Assembly: GCA_018881555.1 (NCBI GenBank)
Contig: JACAXG010000091.1
Location: forward strand, 3,196,194 to 3,260,193
Reading direction: 5' to 3'
Source of the DNA: Amblyornis subalaris
Taxonomy: Eukaryota > Chordata > Aves > Passeriformes > Ptilonorhynchidae
DNA length: 64,000 bases
Made by a program: the position numbers and the translations under genes. Under the pieces are notes generated by a model, which saw nothing but the letters and a program-made list of their open reading frames with translations, ran no database searches and was not told the origin of the DNA. Below, in pieces: positions 31,712 through 44,315 of this stretch (the stretch's first letter is position 1; each line of letters begins with the position of its first letter).

Positions 31712-32842
31712 GTGAGTACCTCGGCGCGGGCTGTTCCGAGGGGCGGCTCTGCGGGGTAGGATTGGGCCTCGGCTCCCNGTTAGCTTCCGCTTATTTTGAA
31801 TTTTAATAGTTAGTATTGACCTGTAACATCTAGAATGTTCTCTGGGAGAATTGAAGCTTTAGTTGTAGTATCGTAAAAGTAATGATTTTGGTTTTTCTGG
31901 TAGAGCGGGATGTAGGAATTCCTTAACTGGTTTTGATGCTGCTTTTCCTAGTGTTGCTGTCAGTGTGATCCTAAAGAGTACTTCCCCTGGCTGGTTTGGG
32001 GATGGCTCATTCCTGGATCTCCCCAAAACGTGGAAAAACCCCCGACAAACCCAAAATCCAAAGACCTAAATTATTACTTCAGAGATAGTATTGCAGATAA
32101 CCTAGTGGAGAAGCACTGGGATGGGATGATTTTTCCAAAATCGCTTTATTCTCCAGTTAATCTGGTATGTCATTGAGTTTAGACTTGCATTAGGAACTCC
32201 AGGTGCTGATCTGCTGTGGAGGCTTCGAGAAGATTCCTCAGGTGGCCACAGCAGGGCTGTTCAAACATGATGGGAATCTCCCTTCTTCCAGGAACAGGGC
32301 CTGTGTGTTAGTAACCACATACNCTCACAGTTCCTCTGCTAATTTCCTTAAAAAGGTAATTTTTCGAGGAAAAACCAAGTTGGAGGAGCAGAGATCTGTC
32401 ACCAGCTGGTTTCTTCTTTGCTAACAGACACCTCTGTGTCATATTGGTGGTAACTGGCTCAGATTTGGAGCTTGTGAGTAAAACTGTAGTTAGTGCCTGC
32501 GGTAATCAGTCTTTTAAGGAGTAAATGCAATTGTTTCTTGCAACAGAAAAATTGCATCCCGACTGCAGGTAGTGGCAGTTGGAGACTCTCCTGGTTTAAG
32601 CCCAGCTTTTCCCCTTCCTGCCCACAGCCCTGCAGATGAACTAGTATTTAATTTTCAAACAAGGCAGATACTTATTAATCAGGAAATAATCTTGCAATGG
32701 ATGGAGGGTTATTGTAACACGTACAAGGGGTTTAACACCAAGTGTACTGCAGGCTCCTCAAAGCTTGGAGTAAAGCCAGGACAGCTAAACGGCCTTTTTT
32801 ACCTGCTAGGAAAATGAGATCCCCAAAATTAGGGTTGATTGT

Positions 32843-32998
32843 TACAGAATCCCAGAATGGTTTGGGTTGGAAGGGACCTTAAAGCCCATNCAGTCCCTGC
32901 CCATGGCACCTTCCACTNTCCCANGTTGCTTCAAGCCNTATCCAGCTTGGCCTTGGACACTTCNAGGGATGGGGCAGCTTGTCTGGGTAACCTATCCT
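32843..32998 (-). mobile_element. CR1 LINE 3' end
   Basis: It begins 'gttacagaatcccagaatgg' and continues 'gttggaagggaccttaaagc' and 'tggccttggacacttcnagg', the reverse complement of a CR1 3' end. It has several N positions. Confidence 0.87.
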
Positions 32999-33658
32999 TG
33001 GGATTACCCTGTTTAACCCATGGATGGACTTTGCTCTGTGTTGCTGAGCCTCAGTGTAGATTCCCCAGTAATGTGGGCAGCAGAACTCTGCCCACGCTGC
33101 CACATGGGTTTTGGGGTGTGGGTGGGACACAGCAGAGGCTCTCAAGCTCCACAACTGCAGTTCAAGAATGTTATTCTTGGTTATTANGAAGAATTTCTTG
33201 CAAGGTGACCACACTGTGGCCTTGGAGGGCTGCTGGTCACCATAACTGGATGGTGTGGGCTTGTCCCACCTAAGGCTGCAGTGGGTCTGCAGCGCTGCGA
33301 GAATTGGTGTCAGCCCTGGATTTGCATTTCTGGAAATTCCTTCTTAATCTGGTCCTCTCTGAAGTGATCTTGCTCTGAGGTGGAAGTGGACATGTCCTGC
33401 TGTGAACTTCCAGAACTGCATCTTTGCCAGGCACTGACTGGGGAGGGAGTTTTCCTTCACCTGCATGTGTTGAAGGATCATGAATCAGATGGTAATTTAA
33501 GGATAGCAAATCATGGTGCAAAGCCATTGNTCCTGCTCATGGTGGTACCTTCACCCTGCCTTAGTGGCCAAAGGGTTTTTTGCCAGGGGCCACTTTTCTG
33601 CTGTTCCTGTGTGTTTTATTACGAGACAACTGAACCTTAACACGCTTTGTGTGTCCAG

Positions 33659-33694
33659 GTCAAGAAAGTCACTGTCCCATCTTCTGAGAGACAG
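33659..33694 (+). CDS. EPB41: Candidate EPB41 microexon in intron 17 (12 codons)
   Basis: The 36-nt candidate reads VKKVTVPSSERQ and is flanked by gtgtccag| and CAG|gttggt, phase 0 on both sides. It would therefore insert cleanly between exons 17 and 18. It could be the counterpart of a mammalian 17a-type exon, which I cannot confirm. Short candidates of this size arise by chance, so support is moderate. Confidence 0.4.
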
Positions 33695-34076
33695 GTTGGT
33701 GGGCTTGAGGTAAAGCTGCTGCTCTGATCTGTGCTTCTGAACCAGACTTGCTGTTGCAATGGCACTGAGCAAAAACTCAACAGCAGCTGCTGGATAACAT
33801 TTTTTCTTTTGGCTACATGAAGTAGTTTCATAACTCACACTCAGAGGATTTTGGCACTGCTGCAGCTTTTGCAGCTTTCAATTTTTGCTTATTTTGGTGC
33901 ATGGCTGGTTCGAAAAAGCTGCATGACCGATGTAACCGTGTATTTGGAGAGAAAAGCAATTCTGAAAGTTTAACTGTTCCCTGTTCTTTTTATGTTGTCT
34001 TTCTTTCNGTTTTTTTTTTGTTGTTGTTTTAACGATCATGTTACTCTTGCATTTTATATTTTGTTNCGCTGCCCAG

Positions 34077-34205
34077 TCTCCCAGCTACTTTCTCCCGAAT
34101 TCTCACCACTTAGGGGTGTGCAAAGAACCAGTCCCGAAATACCGCACTGACCAGCGGAGGTTGGCTCAGCTCAGGGAGCTTAGAGCCAAGTTTTTCCTCT
34201 CCTAA
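34077..34205 (+). CDS. EPB41: Candidate EPB41 alternative terminal exon, 42 codons
   Basis: After a strong acceptor (T-rich tract, then gctgcccag|tct) the phase-0 frame reads SPSYFLPNSHHLGVCKEPVP then KYRTDQRRLAQLRELRAKFF LS and stops at TAA (34203-34205). If joined to exon 17, it would replace the C-terminal domain with a short basic tail. No strong donor is seen inside it. I see no canonical AATAAA soon after the stop, which weakens the case for a terminal exon. Confidence 0.45.
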   Translation, partial: SPSYFLPNSHHLGVCKEPVPKYRTDQRRLAQLRELRAKFFLS

Positions 34206-34985
34206 GTACACTTGGGTTTGACCAGGGCTGGCAAACTAAAGGGATGCAGAGTTACTGCACAGCAACATTCCCACAATCTTTTCTTTATTCAGCAGAAGTG
34301 CTGGAGCCCTTGCATGGTCCTCTCTGCTGATTTACTCATTCTGGGTTTTTAACATTCTTTAGACTCCAGAAACAAAAATGCTAAAACATGGAGCAAAATT
34401 CCAGGAGTCTGCACTGCTCCTACTGCCATCCTGCCCGTTCCATGTGTGGGATTTCTAAGATTAACAGTTTTTCACTCGTTCCAGTAGAATTTTCAAACCA
34501 ATCGAAATTTTGATACTCTGGTCAGAACTTTGGAAAAGCATTTTGTATCTACTCTGCAGTCCGGCTGTTCCATGGGATTTTCCAAACACTGGATTTTAAG
34601 GGCACTGTAGATTAGGAAGCTGTCAGAGACCACATTTTGTACTGCACCGTTCCTATTTCGAATGCCTCAAACTTTTTTCTCAACCCTTCCAATTCCAAAA
34701 CACTCCGGAAGGTTTCGAACATCCACTTTTCTGGGAGGGCAGGCACCAAACACCCACGATCCTGATGCAGATGTTGATGAGCTCTGCAGAGAGGATGTGG
34801 TTCTGTAGCTCCAGGGCTGGCGTGACCCAGGCCACCAGTGGCTCTGCTCCCCAGGGCAGTTTATTTTATGTTGAGAAGAGCTGCCCTAACACTTTGCACA
34901 CCTCCAAGTGTCGTTTTGGGCACTTTCCATCTGTCATTTTTGTTCATCTCTCTCTGTCTTTCTTGATCTTCTACCACGAAAGCAG

Positions 34986-35237
34986 CCCCGGGAACGGCCT
35001 CTGTTAGTACAGGATGAAGACAAACTAAAAAAGCAGGAGATACCTACTGAGACAGCCTTTCCCCGGCCAGCAAGTGAAGCAACTCTTCCAAAGGTTTCTA
35101 TTGCAATCCCTGAAGAGCAGAAATCACTCAAAAAGTGTCAGCTGTACTCTAGCATTTTTCCTTCTCCGCGTATTCCCTTTATGATGTCCTTTCTCCTGGT
35201 CATAGCACTGACTGTTTGGTGGCTGCTCTTTCTCTGA
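34986..35237 (+). CDS. EPB41: Candidate EPB41 alternative terminal exon with C-terminal membrane anchor
   Basis: After acceptor cgaaagcag| the phase-0 frame runs 83 codons to TGA (35235-35237). It begins PRERPLLVQDEDKLKKQEIP and includes PEEQKSLKKCQLYSS. It ends in a hydrophobic stretch from about residue 65 (PFMMSFLLVIALTVWWLLFL) that reaches the stop codon with no polar tail. Basic residues (KK, R) lie just before it. This is the layout of a tail-anchored protein. An AATAAA lies at 35928-35933. A possible internal donor (AAG|gtttct, 35093/35094) would make the first 108 nt a phase-0 cassette instead. Confidence 0.55.
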   Translation, partial: PRERPLLVQDEDKLKKQEIPTETAFPRPASEATLPKVSIAIPEEQKSLKKCQLYSSIFPSPRIPFMMSFLLVIALTVWWLLFL

Positions 35238-35681
35238 GTGGCAACAGGGTCGNGTTGAAACCTCAAGACCAAAGCTCCTGAATTTCTTTGCCGTAGTCTC
35301 TGCTGCATCTTCCTTGTCCTGGTCTTTGATCTNCGTAGTTCNCTGTCCCAGGGAGGGACACCCCGTGACTGTCGTGTTAATCCCAATGTGTGTCCTTGTG
35401 TGGCTGTGATGGGACCTGGCAGGAGTGCTCATGGATTGCCAGGTCCGTTCTGAAGTTTCCTATGGTGCAAAAGCAGATTCTTTGAACTGTATTCCTAATT
35501 GCTGTGGGAGGGCAGACGAGGGGAGGAAATCATGGGAGAAGAGTTTGGCTTCCTGAGCCCCTGTAGAATTCNCGTAGGAATTGCTGGATAATTGCTTTCA
35601 AGCTTGGTTTAAATGTAAGATTTTCACAAGCTGAAGAACATTTGACACTGATCTAAAAGGGGCTTTACAGGAACCTGCTGA

Positions 35682-35870
35682 ATCACAGAATCCTGGAATG
35701 GTTTGGATTGGAAGGGACCTTAAAGATCATCTCGTTCCACCCCCCGCCATGGGCAGGGAACCTTCCACTGGATCAGGTTGCTCCAAGCCCTGTCCAACCT
35801 GGCCTTGAACAATTCCAGGCAGGAGGATTCCACAGCCTCTCTGGGCAGCAGAGGTTGAATCTCTAGGAAG
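35682..35870 (-). mobile_element. CR1 LINE 3' end
   Basis: The reverse-complement CR1 begins 'aatcacagaatcctggaatg' and continues through 'ccatgggcagggaaccttcc' and 'cctggccttgaacaattcca'. Confidence 0.87.
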
Positions 35871-38800
35871 AACACTGGAATCTAATCCATAACCACTCCA
35901 TTTGTAGGAAACTCAGATTGGCATTTAAATAAAAAGTGCTGATTATCACTGCTGCTTGTGGTGATAACTTAGGGACAAGGTCAGCTTTTCATTCCTAGTG
36001 GGGGAAGCCTTGGGCAAGGTATCCCAGCTTCCCTTTCCACCCCTATTCTCACGTCCAAGAAAATACGTAGCGTTATGGGAGAAAACCCATTGCAAGGAGG
36101 TATTTGTTGTAAACATAGATTAATCATTTTCTGGAATCTGATGGTCTTGGTGCACTTGGGATGTGTTTTATATAATTTGTGTGGAACTAACTCATGCATG
36201 TTTGCTCAGGTCACAGGGATGGAGTTCCCTGCTGTTTGAACGTTTCCTCTGTTGGCATGTTGGCTTGGCCACATCAGGACACACTTGTAATGTTAAAGCC
36301 CTCGATTGTTTTTGACTTCTTTAACCGAACTGTTGCATGCCAGTTGTTGTTTATTGCCTACAATGTAAATGTCTGGATGATGCTCCCATTTATCTGAGTT
36401 ATCCTGGCTGACCTGTGCAGGCTTCAGCCCAGCTGGGCTGAGCAGAGCTGGTTTGTGAGCTGGAGGGAAGGTGGGACTTCNTGTCTAAGGGGTTTTTTTT
36501 CTGTAAATAGTAACAAGGGGGCAGAGCTGAGCCCCCTGCATCTCCTTCTGGCACTAATCCGTGTTCTCCTGTGTCCACTGGAGGATTGGGCTGGACACAA
36601 TCACTCTGAGAACAGCCCCCAGTGCCACCAGTGGTGGCAGCTGCTCCAGCAGCATGGAAGAGAAAGGAGCAGACCTTTATTACAGGGACTAAAATGTGTG
36701 AATATATATAAATACTTGTATTTATAACCCTTTCCAGATCTGTATCCGTGTGAACAGTGTTATTTAGGAAGCTAGCAGATAAGCTTGCAGGAATAAGGCA
36801 AACATGGCATGTGCTGTCTGGTCTGAGGGTCCGTGGGGTGTCACGGACCACTCGAGCCACCTCTTGCTCTCGGTGTACAGGTTGAGGCTCTAAAAGCTGT
36901 CTCAGAAACTTAGGTTGCTAGTGAAACCCTTTGTTTTAATCCCACAGGAATCTTTCCAATTCCTCCTGTAACCTGCTCTGATTAGTTCACCAGTTTGTGC
37001 CTTTAGGACTTTGTTTTGTGAGGATGCTGATTTTTCATTGGAAAATATTCTTCCCTTTTTAATACACTGCCTTTAATACACAGTCTTCCTACTTTGGCAC
37101 TTGGAATTGTAGAAGTCAGAGGGCTGTTGGCCAGGTGTAACCTGGTGTGAAGGAGAGTGTCGGCAGGCTGTGTCCCNGCATCCTTGGAGCATCCCTTGGA
37201 ATGCACTTGGACTCCAGTGGAGTTTAGGAAGACAAAGGTGGGCCCTGGAGAGGAGAGGTGGGGGAGGATGCTNAGGTGCCACGTGCTGTGCAGAAGATGC
37301 AGGATGGAAGAAGTCAGGAGATGCTTCTGGCTAGGATTCCCTGCCTGCATCTCCTTCCCAAAATGGGAACCATCAGGATGAGAAACAGGAATTGTTTGTT
37401 CTCCCCAACCTGGCGTGGAGAGGGAAAAAACAGGAGTTGGTCGGATCTCTCTCTGTCCACTTTCTGTCCGTATTTCCTGGGGAAAAGCAGCTTGGACACA
37501 CAGGTGCTTCCTTCCCACAGCCATTGCTCGGGGTTGCTGCTGGGGTGCTGCGCTGAACACTGCTGAGGTTACTGCATTTCTGATCCNGTGACAAGGACTT
37601 GGAAGCCACACTGGTGGCTTTGGCAAAGCCATGGTTCTGTAGCTCTGTCTCCCATTTCCAAAGGACCTGAACTCTAAAACTCTCTGCCCAGAGCAATGTT
37701 AGACCAGAGTGCTCAGAGTGTCATCCCGGCAGGGTAAGNGATGGGCTCTGTCACCTCGACTCAACTCTGTAACTCTTTAATTCAAATGGTCTCTTTCTCT
37801 CTTTTTTAATCTTGAAATAAGGCTGGTTGTCATCAGCAAAAAAACCTTGGAAACTTTACACTCTGAGAACGCTCAGGAACATTTTTGGGATTTATATACC
37901 AATTATCACTGCAGAGTATAAAGAAATTGAACTAATGCTTTCTGTTTCTCTGGCAGTTTAGAGGCCAGTTATCCATATTCATCCAGGTGGATATGATCCC
38001 TCCTGACAGAGGAAACCTGTTACTTTGCAGGAACAGAAACCTCATCTGTCCAACGCCCCAGGGATGTGCCTGCTGGGCTCCANCCCCTTTCCCAGTCCAT
38101 CCTCTGCTTTTTTTCCTGTTTGCTTGTGAGGCAAAGGGAGTGACAGTCCATGGCAAGCCATGTAAGGTCTCATTTCTGTGCATTCTGTATCCCGTTTGTG
38201 CACATTCCCTATCTCTTACACCTTGGTGCTGTGGTTTCCCCCTTTTCCTGTGANGTCCATGCAGGATGCAGTGCTGAGAGGAGGGATTTTGTCATCCCTA
38301 CAGACAGACAGGCAGAGCTGATTCCTTTTAGTGCTGTTTAAGGGCAGGGGTCTCAGGGGATCTGTAAAGGAACCAATGCATGTACTTCGCTCCCTGTTTT
38401 CCTCAGGAACAAACTTGCTGGGAACACCNGCAGCCCCTGGCCACCTGCCCCAGCACTGGCACCTGTTAACACAGGGATTCACACACCCTGTTCAGCCTGG
38501 CTGGTCCNGTGCCAGGCTGTGAGTGATGGAGAGCTGAGTTATCCCTCCTGCAGGGAGGCTGGAAATGTCTGCAGCANGTAACCTCATCCAGGTTGGCATG
38601 AGAAATCCTGGTTTTTCCACGTGACCTGCAGCAGAAAATGGCATTCTGGTGACTCTGGCACACCGGTGACGTAGGTGGGATGAGTCTGCCAGCAGTTTTG
38701 ATGTTAATTAGGCTTTCCCAGTGTTTTGTGGCATGATCACTTGGCTCTTTGGTGCTCATGGGTGGGATTCCATTGGGAGCTGTCGAGGGTTCAGTGTTTC

Positions 38801-39382
38801 CCATCANGATATTGATGGTTGGCCCCACACTNACTTTCTGAATCTCCTTACCTCGATTCCATCTCTTCTGAACACCACCTAAAACACACAGGGCTTTCTT
38901 GTGTTTTCCTGCTTCAGGAAAAGGTGGACACCAGTATTTTGAAGCAGCAAATGTGCCAGAGCCGATGGCTTGGAACTCAGATTCAGCTCCGAGGCTGTGC
39001 TGGGTGTGGGGCTCTGTATGTGATGATACTGGAGGTGTTCATTGCTGTAAAACAACATCCCTTTTTCCTTTTCCACTAGTAAAAGTGAGCAGATAAATGA
39101 GGGTGTTGGCTGCATCTCCTGCCATGTCCTGCCTCACTTGGGGAGTGATGCCAGGTGAGCCGAGGACTCTCCACGGACAGCTCCATCAGGGCACAGTATT
39201 CAACCAAGACCAGCTCCCCTCCCTTGTGCTTTGTCCAGTAACTAGTGCTGACCTAAAGAGTAGGTGTTCCATATCTCTCTCCTGTCCTGAAATAGTGAGG
39301 AGAGGTGGATTTGTGTTTGGAAGCAGTTTGTGTTTGGAGGAACTAGGCTTGGCCATACCGTGGGGCTCCTGGGAAGGTTATC

Positions 39383-39440
39383 GTGGAATCGTGAAATATC
39401 CTGAGNTGGAAGGGATCCACAAGGATCATCAAGCCCAAAT
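39383..39440 (-). mobile_element. CR1 fragment
   Basis: It begins 'atcgtggaatcgtgaaatat', then 'tggaagggatccacaaggat' and 'catcaagccc'. It is a short reverse-complement CR1 terminus. Confidence 0.7.
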
Positions 39441-41668
39441 GCTAATGGTTATGGTCAAAGTGTCTTTCACTTCACATCAGTGTCAGTAATTTGTCACTCT
39501 GAGAATTATTCCACTGGTTTATTGGGTTTTCTTTTTTCCTGGTCATGAGTTGGTGGTGCCTGTTCTGACCTACAGAAGGANGGAGGAAGCTTTCTGGATA
39601 AATCCATGCAGAAACTCCTTGGTCTGTACTTAACAGTGGGTGACACTGGAGAACCTGACAGTGGTGGTTCCTCTTGTGTCTCTGTTTGCATTGGTTGTGG
39701 TTTGTGAGGCTGGAGGAAAGGACTGGCCTTGGTTTGGACCCCTTTGGGATCTTCAAGTGATGGTACACGGTCCTGTTGGATCAGTTTGTTGGGACTAAAA
39801 ACACTTTATTTTTTACCTAAAATGCTCTCTTTTGGAACACTTTTTTGGTTTTGTATTTTTTCTCAGATTTTTCTTTGTAAATATGTACATTTATCATTAA
39901 TAAATGTTATTGCAAATCAGATCTTTCTTTCCACTGCTTATTAACCAAAAAANCTATATATGACCTGTGTTAACAACTTCCTTGGACTAACCCTCAGTAT
40001 TCCTTTCTGAAACCAAGAGCCATCAGACCCCAGGTCATTGCTGGTGGCATTCAGGGTGTTGGGTCTGCTGGACACTCTTGGGTGTGGGTTTGGTGCTCCT
40101 GGGGAGAGGGGACACACAAGGCTGCAGCTCTAAGATCTCAAACTGGCCAGAATAATTCAATGAGGATTAAATCCAGCTTCGTTTAAGACAGGCTTTTTTT
40201 GCAGTAGCCCTCTACCAAATGCTTAATGCCACACTAACACCTTCTTTTCTGCTTNGGAGACTGAATGGTTGGAAAAATCAATTGCAGGAAATTGTTCTGA
40301 GAGCAGAAGTGAGGCAGGTCCTGCACAGCTCAGGTGCAAGAGCCTCTGTCCCGCCTGGTGTGTTAATCTGGGGACAAAAATGCTCCTTTTGGGTTTTGTA
40401 AGTGAAGATACCACGTTCCTAATGAACCACCATTCCTCAGCTCAGTGATATGACAAGAGCTTCTGGTGGGTTTTGGCTGGTTGAAGCTCAGGTCGTGTTT
40501 CAAGGNTGTGTCAAGAGTAATTTTTAACTCCCAAGTTTTCTTTTGTGAGATTATTTACTTTTGGATAAACCATTTGGCTCACTCTGTGCTGTCACAAGTG
40601 ATCACATGAAGGCAGATCTGGCTGCTTGTGCTGCTGGTCCCTGAGATGAGCCTGGCACNAGGGCAGAGCTGTAACTTCATTTATGGAAGGAGGGAAGTGG
40701 AATGAGCAGCACAAAATTGATGGCATTTATAAACCCTGATTTTGTCCCCTTCTTTCATCTGCTGCTGCTGCACTAAGGCAGCTCTTGCAATGCCACTACT
40801 TTGTTCTCTGCAGAGGGAATTTGGAATAAGAAGCCCTTCNTGCAAGGGTACCCATCCCACAAAAGGGTTGGAAAGGCACCAGGGTGGGTGGGCAGGCAGA
40901 GGAACCGTATTGCCCAACAACTTTATTTTGATAATTTAAGTCTTGATCTTGAGGTTGTTTCATGTTGCCAAGTCGTCAGTGCAGTGATGGGAGGTGGTTG
41001 CTGCGTGTTGTGTAATATATTGGATTCTTGTTCATGACAGAATNTAATCTCTTGAAGCTTCGAGCACACTGTATTTTCTAGCATTACTTTTAATTTTGGT
41101 CAAAATCTCTTTTATCCTTCTGTTATCTGAGTAGGCCGTTCAGGATGTTGTGATCAGATCAATGGCAATGAAAAAAAATCCATTGAAAATGACAAATCCA
41201 TAGGTAATGTCCGTCCTTTTCAATGCCAGGGTGTGTTGAACATCTTCTAAACTTTCTTAATTTCTACCCTGAAGGCAAAGCAGTTCTGTAAGGCAATGGC
41301 AGGTACTGTAAAATAAGGCTCTCTTGTTTTCTGCTTTATAATACTTTTTACCCAAGTGCTTTGCCAGCTGTGAGATTGAGCATCAGTTGATCTGGGAGCG
41401 CTCTCTGGTGAGTGTGGTTTGCTGCAAAAGCAACATCATCTCCTTGTGCATCCCTGGACGGTCGCTCCGAGCCCGTGAGCTTCTGTGGGTCATTGTTTGG
41501 GGATAACCTAATAACAGCGTCAACAATTCCATTGCCATGCTGGAAAAGAACAGGACTGGGAAGTATTAACCAGCTGGGATTCCTAGCATTCCACGTGGTG
41601 GTTGTAGGGAGTCAGTGTGCACTAGAACTTCGTGGTTTTAGCGATTTTTATTAAATAGTAACTGGCAG

Positions 41669-41956
41669 TTGACATCNTTTGAGCACTCCTTAAGTTTCCT
41701 GCAAGATAGTAGTCTGATTTGGGATGGGAATAATGGAATATTCTACAGAGACAGGCAGCAGCATGAAAAAACATCCACTTTGACAGCCCAGGGCAGCAGG
41801 GTCATGCAAATAGATCCTGATCCAAAACCAAGCAGGTTCTTGAAAAAATACAGGCAAAGCAATTTATACAAAACCACTCTTCAAGAAAAAGAAATCCTTT
41901 TGGCCACTGATACCAACCATGCAATTAAGCCTGTTATTAATTTATCCCCAGTCTGA
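41669..41956 (+). CDS. EPB41: Weak candidate alternative terminal exon in intron 17
   Basis: After aactggcag| the phase-0 frame is open for 95 codons and then ends in TGA right after 41953. The second half (DPDPKPSRFLKKYRQSNLYK, then TTLQEKEILLATDTN) has varied, protein-like composition. No similarity is recognised and no poly(A) signal is obvious. An open stretch of this size can occur by chance. Confidence 0.2.
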   Translation: MTXFEHSLSFLQDSSLIWDGNNGIFYRDRQQHEKTSTLTAQGSRVMQIDPDPKPSRFLKKYRQSNLYKTTLQEKEILLATDTNHAIKPVINLSPV

Positions 41957-43004
41957 ATTACTGTGTGTCACNTCACACTGCAACGCTTCAGCTGTAATCC
42001 TCGGGCGCACAGAGATTTGTATTTCGAGGGTGGTGCTTTAGTTGCATTCATGTCTGGGTCAGTTTGTTTCTTCTGGGGCATTGCATCCTGTCCTGTATTT
42101 CACTTTACTCTGTGTTTGGCTGCTTCGTGCTTGGTTTAGGCCTCGCTGGTTTGGGGTTGTGTCCCTGGAAATGAGTAGTTGGCAGCCCAGGCACCTCTCA
42201 GGTTTCCTGGGTCTNGAGGGGAGCTTGGAACTCTGCAAATCTGAGCCCTAAACATAGGGATGCTTTTGCATTTGCAATTTAAANCAAATCTTGATAAGAT
42301 CAGAATTCGAGACAGATGCTGAAATTCCTACGGGGGATTTTTATATAGATAATTTTGTCTAGAAACAAATACCTTTCCATTAGTCTGTCTTCTTCCGAGT
42401 GGAATAGAAAGGCAAGGCAAAAAGTGCTTCTTATCAGTTGATCTTATCAGGATTTCATTCTGTCTTCCCAGCTTGCATGTTTGCTGCTGCACTTGGCTCT
42501 GCTGGTGACCAATGTACGCACGGCACAGGCTCCATTCCAGCTCTCCCCTCCTTTGTGCATCCGTCATTCAAGAGGCTTCCAAAATGCAAATTATTTTCTC
42601 TGTCTGTGAAAGGGAACTGGGAGGTTGTTTTGACTGGGTACAGATTTTTGCCTCTTAAATAGATCAGCGTTTGTGCAGCTGCTTAATCTGCTTTGTTTTA
42701 TCTGTGATTCTTCTCTTGGTTGAGTAGNGTCCCAGCTCTCACATAAGGAAATCTCACTCCTAAGGCATGTTCCAGTAAACCCCAGAAGATGAGCTGTGTC
42801 TTCTCAAGGTCCCATGAGTGATTTGCAAGGTTTAGCATGTATAATTAAGGGAAGATCAGGATATTGTCAGTATATAAATTCAAGTTTTAAACCAACAACA
42901 AGACATGAGTGTACAAAGCTGATAACCGCATTCATGTTCTGTTTTGTGGAATATTGCAATGTAGTATCTTGTGTTAGGAAATGAGGGTGGNATCTGGATA
43001 TGAT

Positions 43005-43330
43005 ATCACAGAATATCCTGAGTTGGAAGGGACNCACAGAGATCATCCAGTCCAACCCCTGGACCTGCACAGACTCCCCAGCAATCCCAGCCTGTGCATC
43101 CCTGGGAGTGTTGTCCAAACGCTCCTGGAGCTCTGGCAGCCTTGGGGCCGNGNCCATTCCCTGGGGAGCCTGGTCAGTGCCCAGCACCCTCTAGGGCAAG
43201 AACCTTTCCCTGCTCTCCAGCCTGACCCTCCCCTGGCACAGCTCCAGCCGTTCCCTGGGTCCTGTCCCTGGTCACAGAGAGCAGAGATCAGAGCTGCCCC
43301 TCAGGAGGAAGCTGCAAACTGCCTTGAGGT
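43005..43330 (-). mobile_element. CR1 LINE 3' end
   Basis: It begins 'atcacagaatatcctgagtt', then 'ggagctctggcagccttggg' and 'ggggagcctggtcagtgccc'. It is complementary to the plus-strand copy at 49.73-50.16 kb. Confidence 0.88.
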
Positions 43331-43837
43331 CTCCCATTTAATATTCCCTTGGAGGAACTCATGTGGAAGTGGGTTTGAATGAGAAATAACCTTTCCCTGT
43401 GAGCACAGTCTGACCTGCCNGTCTCAGTGCTGCTTGCTTTCCCTTCACTCCTGTTAAATGCATTTTCCTAAGCAATATCCCAACAACTTCAAGCACAAGA
43501 GTCACAAGAGGCTGGAAATCCTAATGGATAGAAATCTTAACAGCTAATGTGCAACATAAAGAAGCAAAGAACTGAAAAATACCCATGAGGAATGGGGGAA
43601 GAGTAATTTCTTGACATGATACTAAAAAAAGCATCTATTTGTTCCTACATAAAGCTGCTCCTGCTCTTACCCTACCATTGAGCTGTGCCATTAGAGGAGG
43701 TCAGTCAAGGTGAAAGCCTCTGGTGTATAAAAAATGCATCGTACCAAATAACCCACAGGCTTCAGGCCTCACATTTTAAGCACAAGTTACAGTCTTTTGG
43801 TTGCCCGGGGAATCTTGTTAGAAAGTGAGGCAACCAG

Positions 43838-43890
43838 AAGTTGTTAAAAAAGTAGTTAAAAGTTGTTAAAAAGTAGTTAAAAATTTTAAC
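43838..43890 (+). repeat. Short imperfect tandem repeat (GTTGTTAAAA/GTAGTTAAAA)
   Basis: Alternating 'gttgttaaaa' and 'gtagttaaaa' units of about 10-12 bp occur four times. The block is AT-rich and has no evident function. Confidence 0.75.
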
Positions 43891-44315
43891 CAAGGAGTTA
43901 AAAGCAGAATCAGGGGATGGTTTTGGAGTAGTGGGTGGGTTTTTTTGCCCATGGAAGTTTTGGATGTGCACGAGTCCCCACCTGACACACTGAAATTATT
44001 CCAAACTGAGCAAAAAGNGCGTGGTGCTTCCTGTATGTTCAGAGAGTTGTTTTCATATTCATTCCTTAAAATTGAGGAGAGTGGGTTATTAATGTACCAG
44101 GAAGGCTGTGTCAGTAAATGCACTGGGTACATCACATAGCACNGAGGTTTTCCAGTGTCCAACCCCACTCTTGCATGTGTTGCTGGAGATGTGATACATG
44201 ATAACAACCTGATGTTTTGCCTTGATGCCTCCTGACCTCCTGCTCTCCCTAACTCCCTGCTCTCTTTCTCTCTCTCTCTCTCTCTGGCCTTTTTTGTGTA
44301 TCCATTTCTTTTTAG

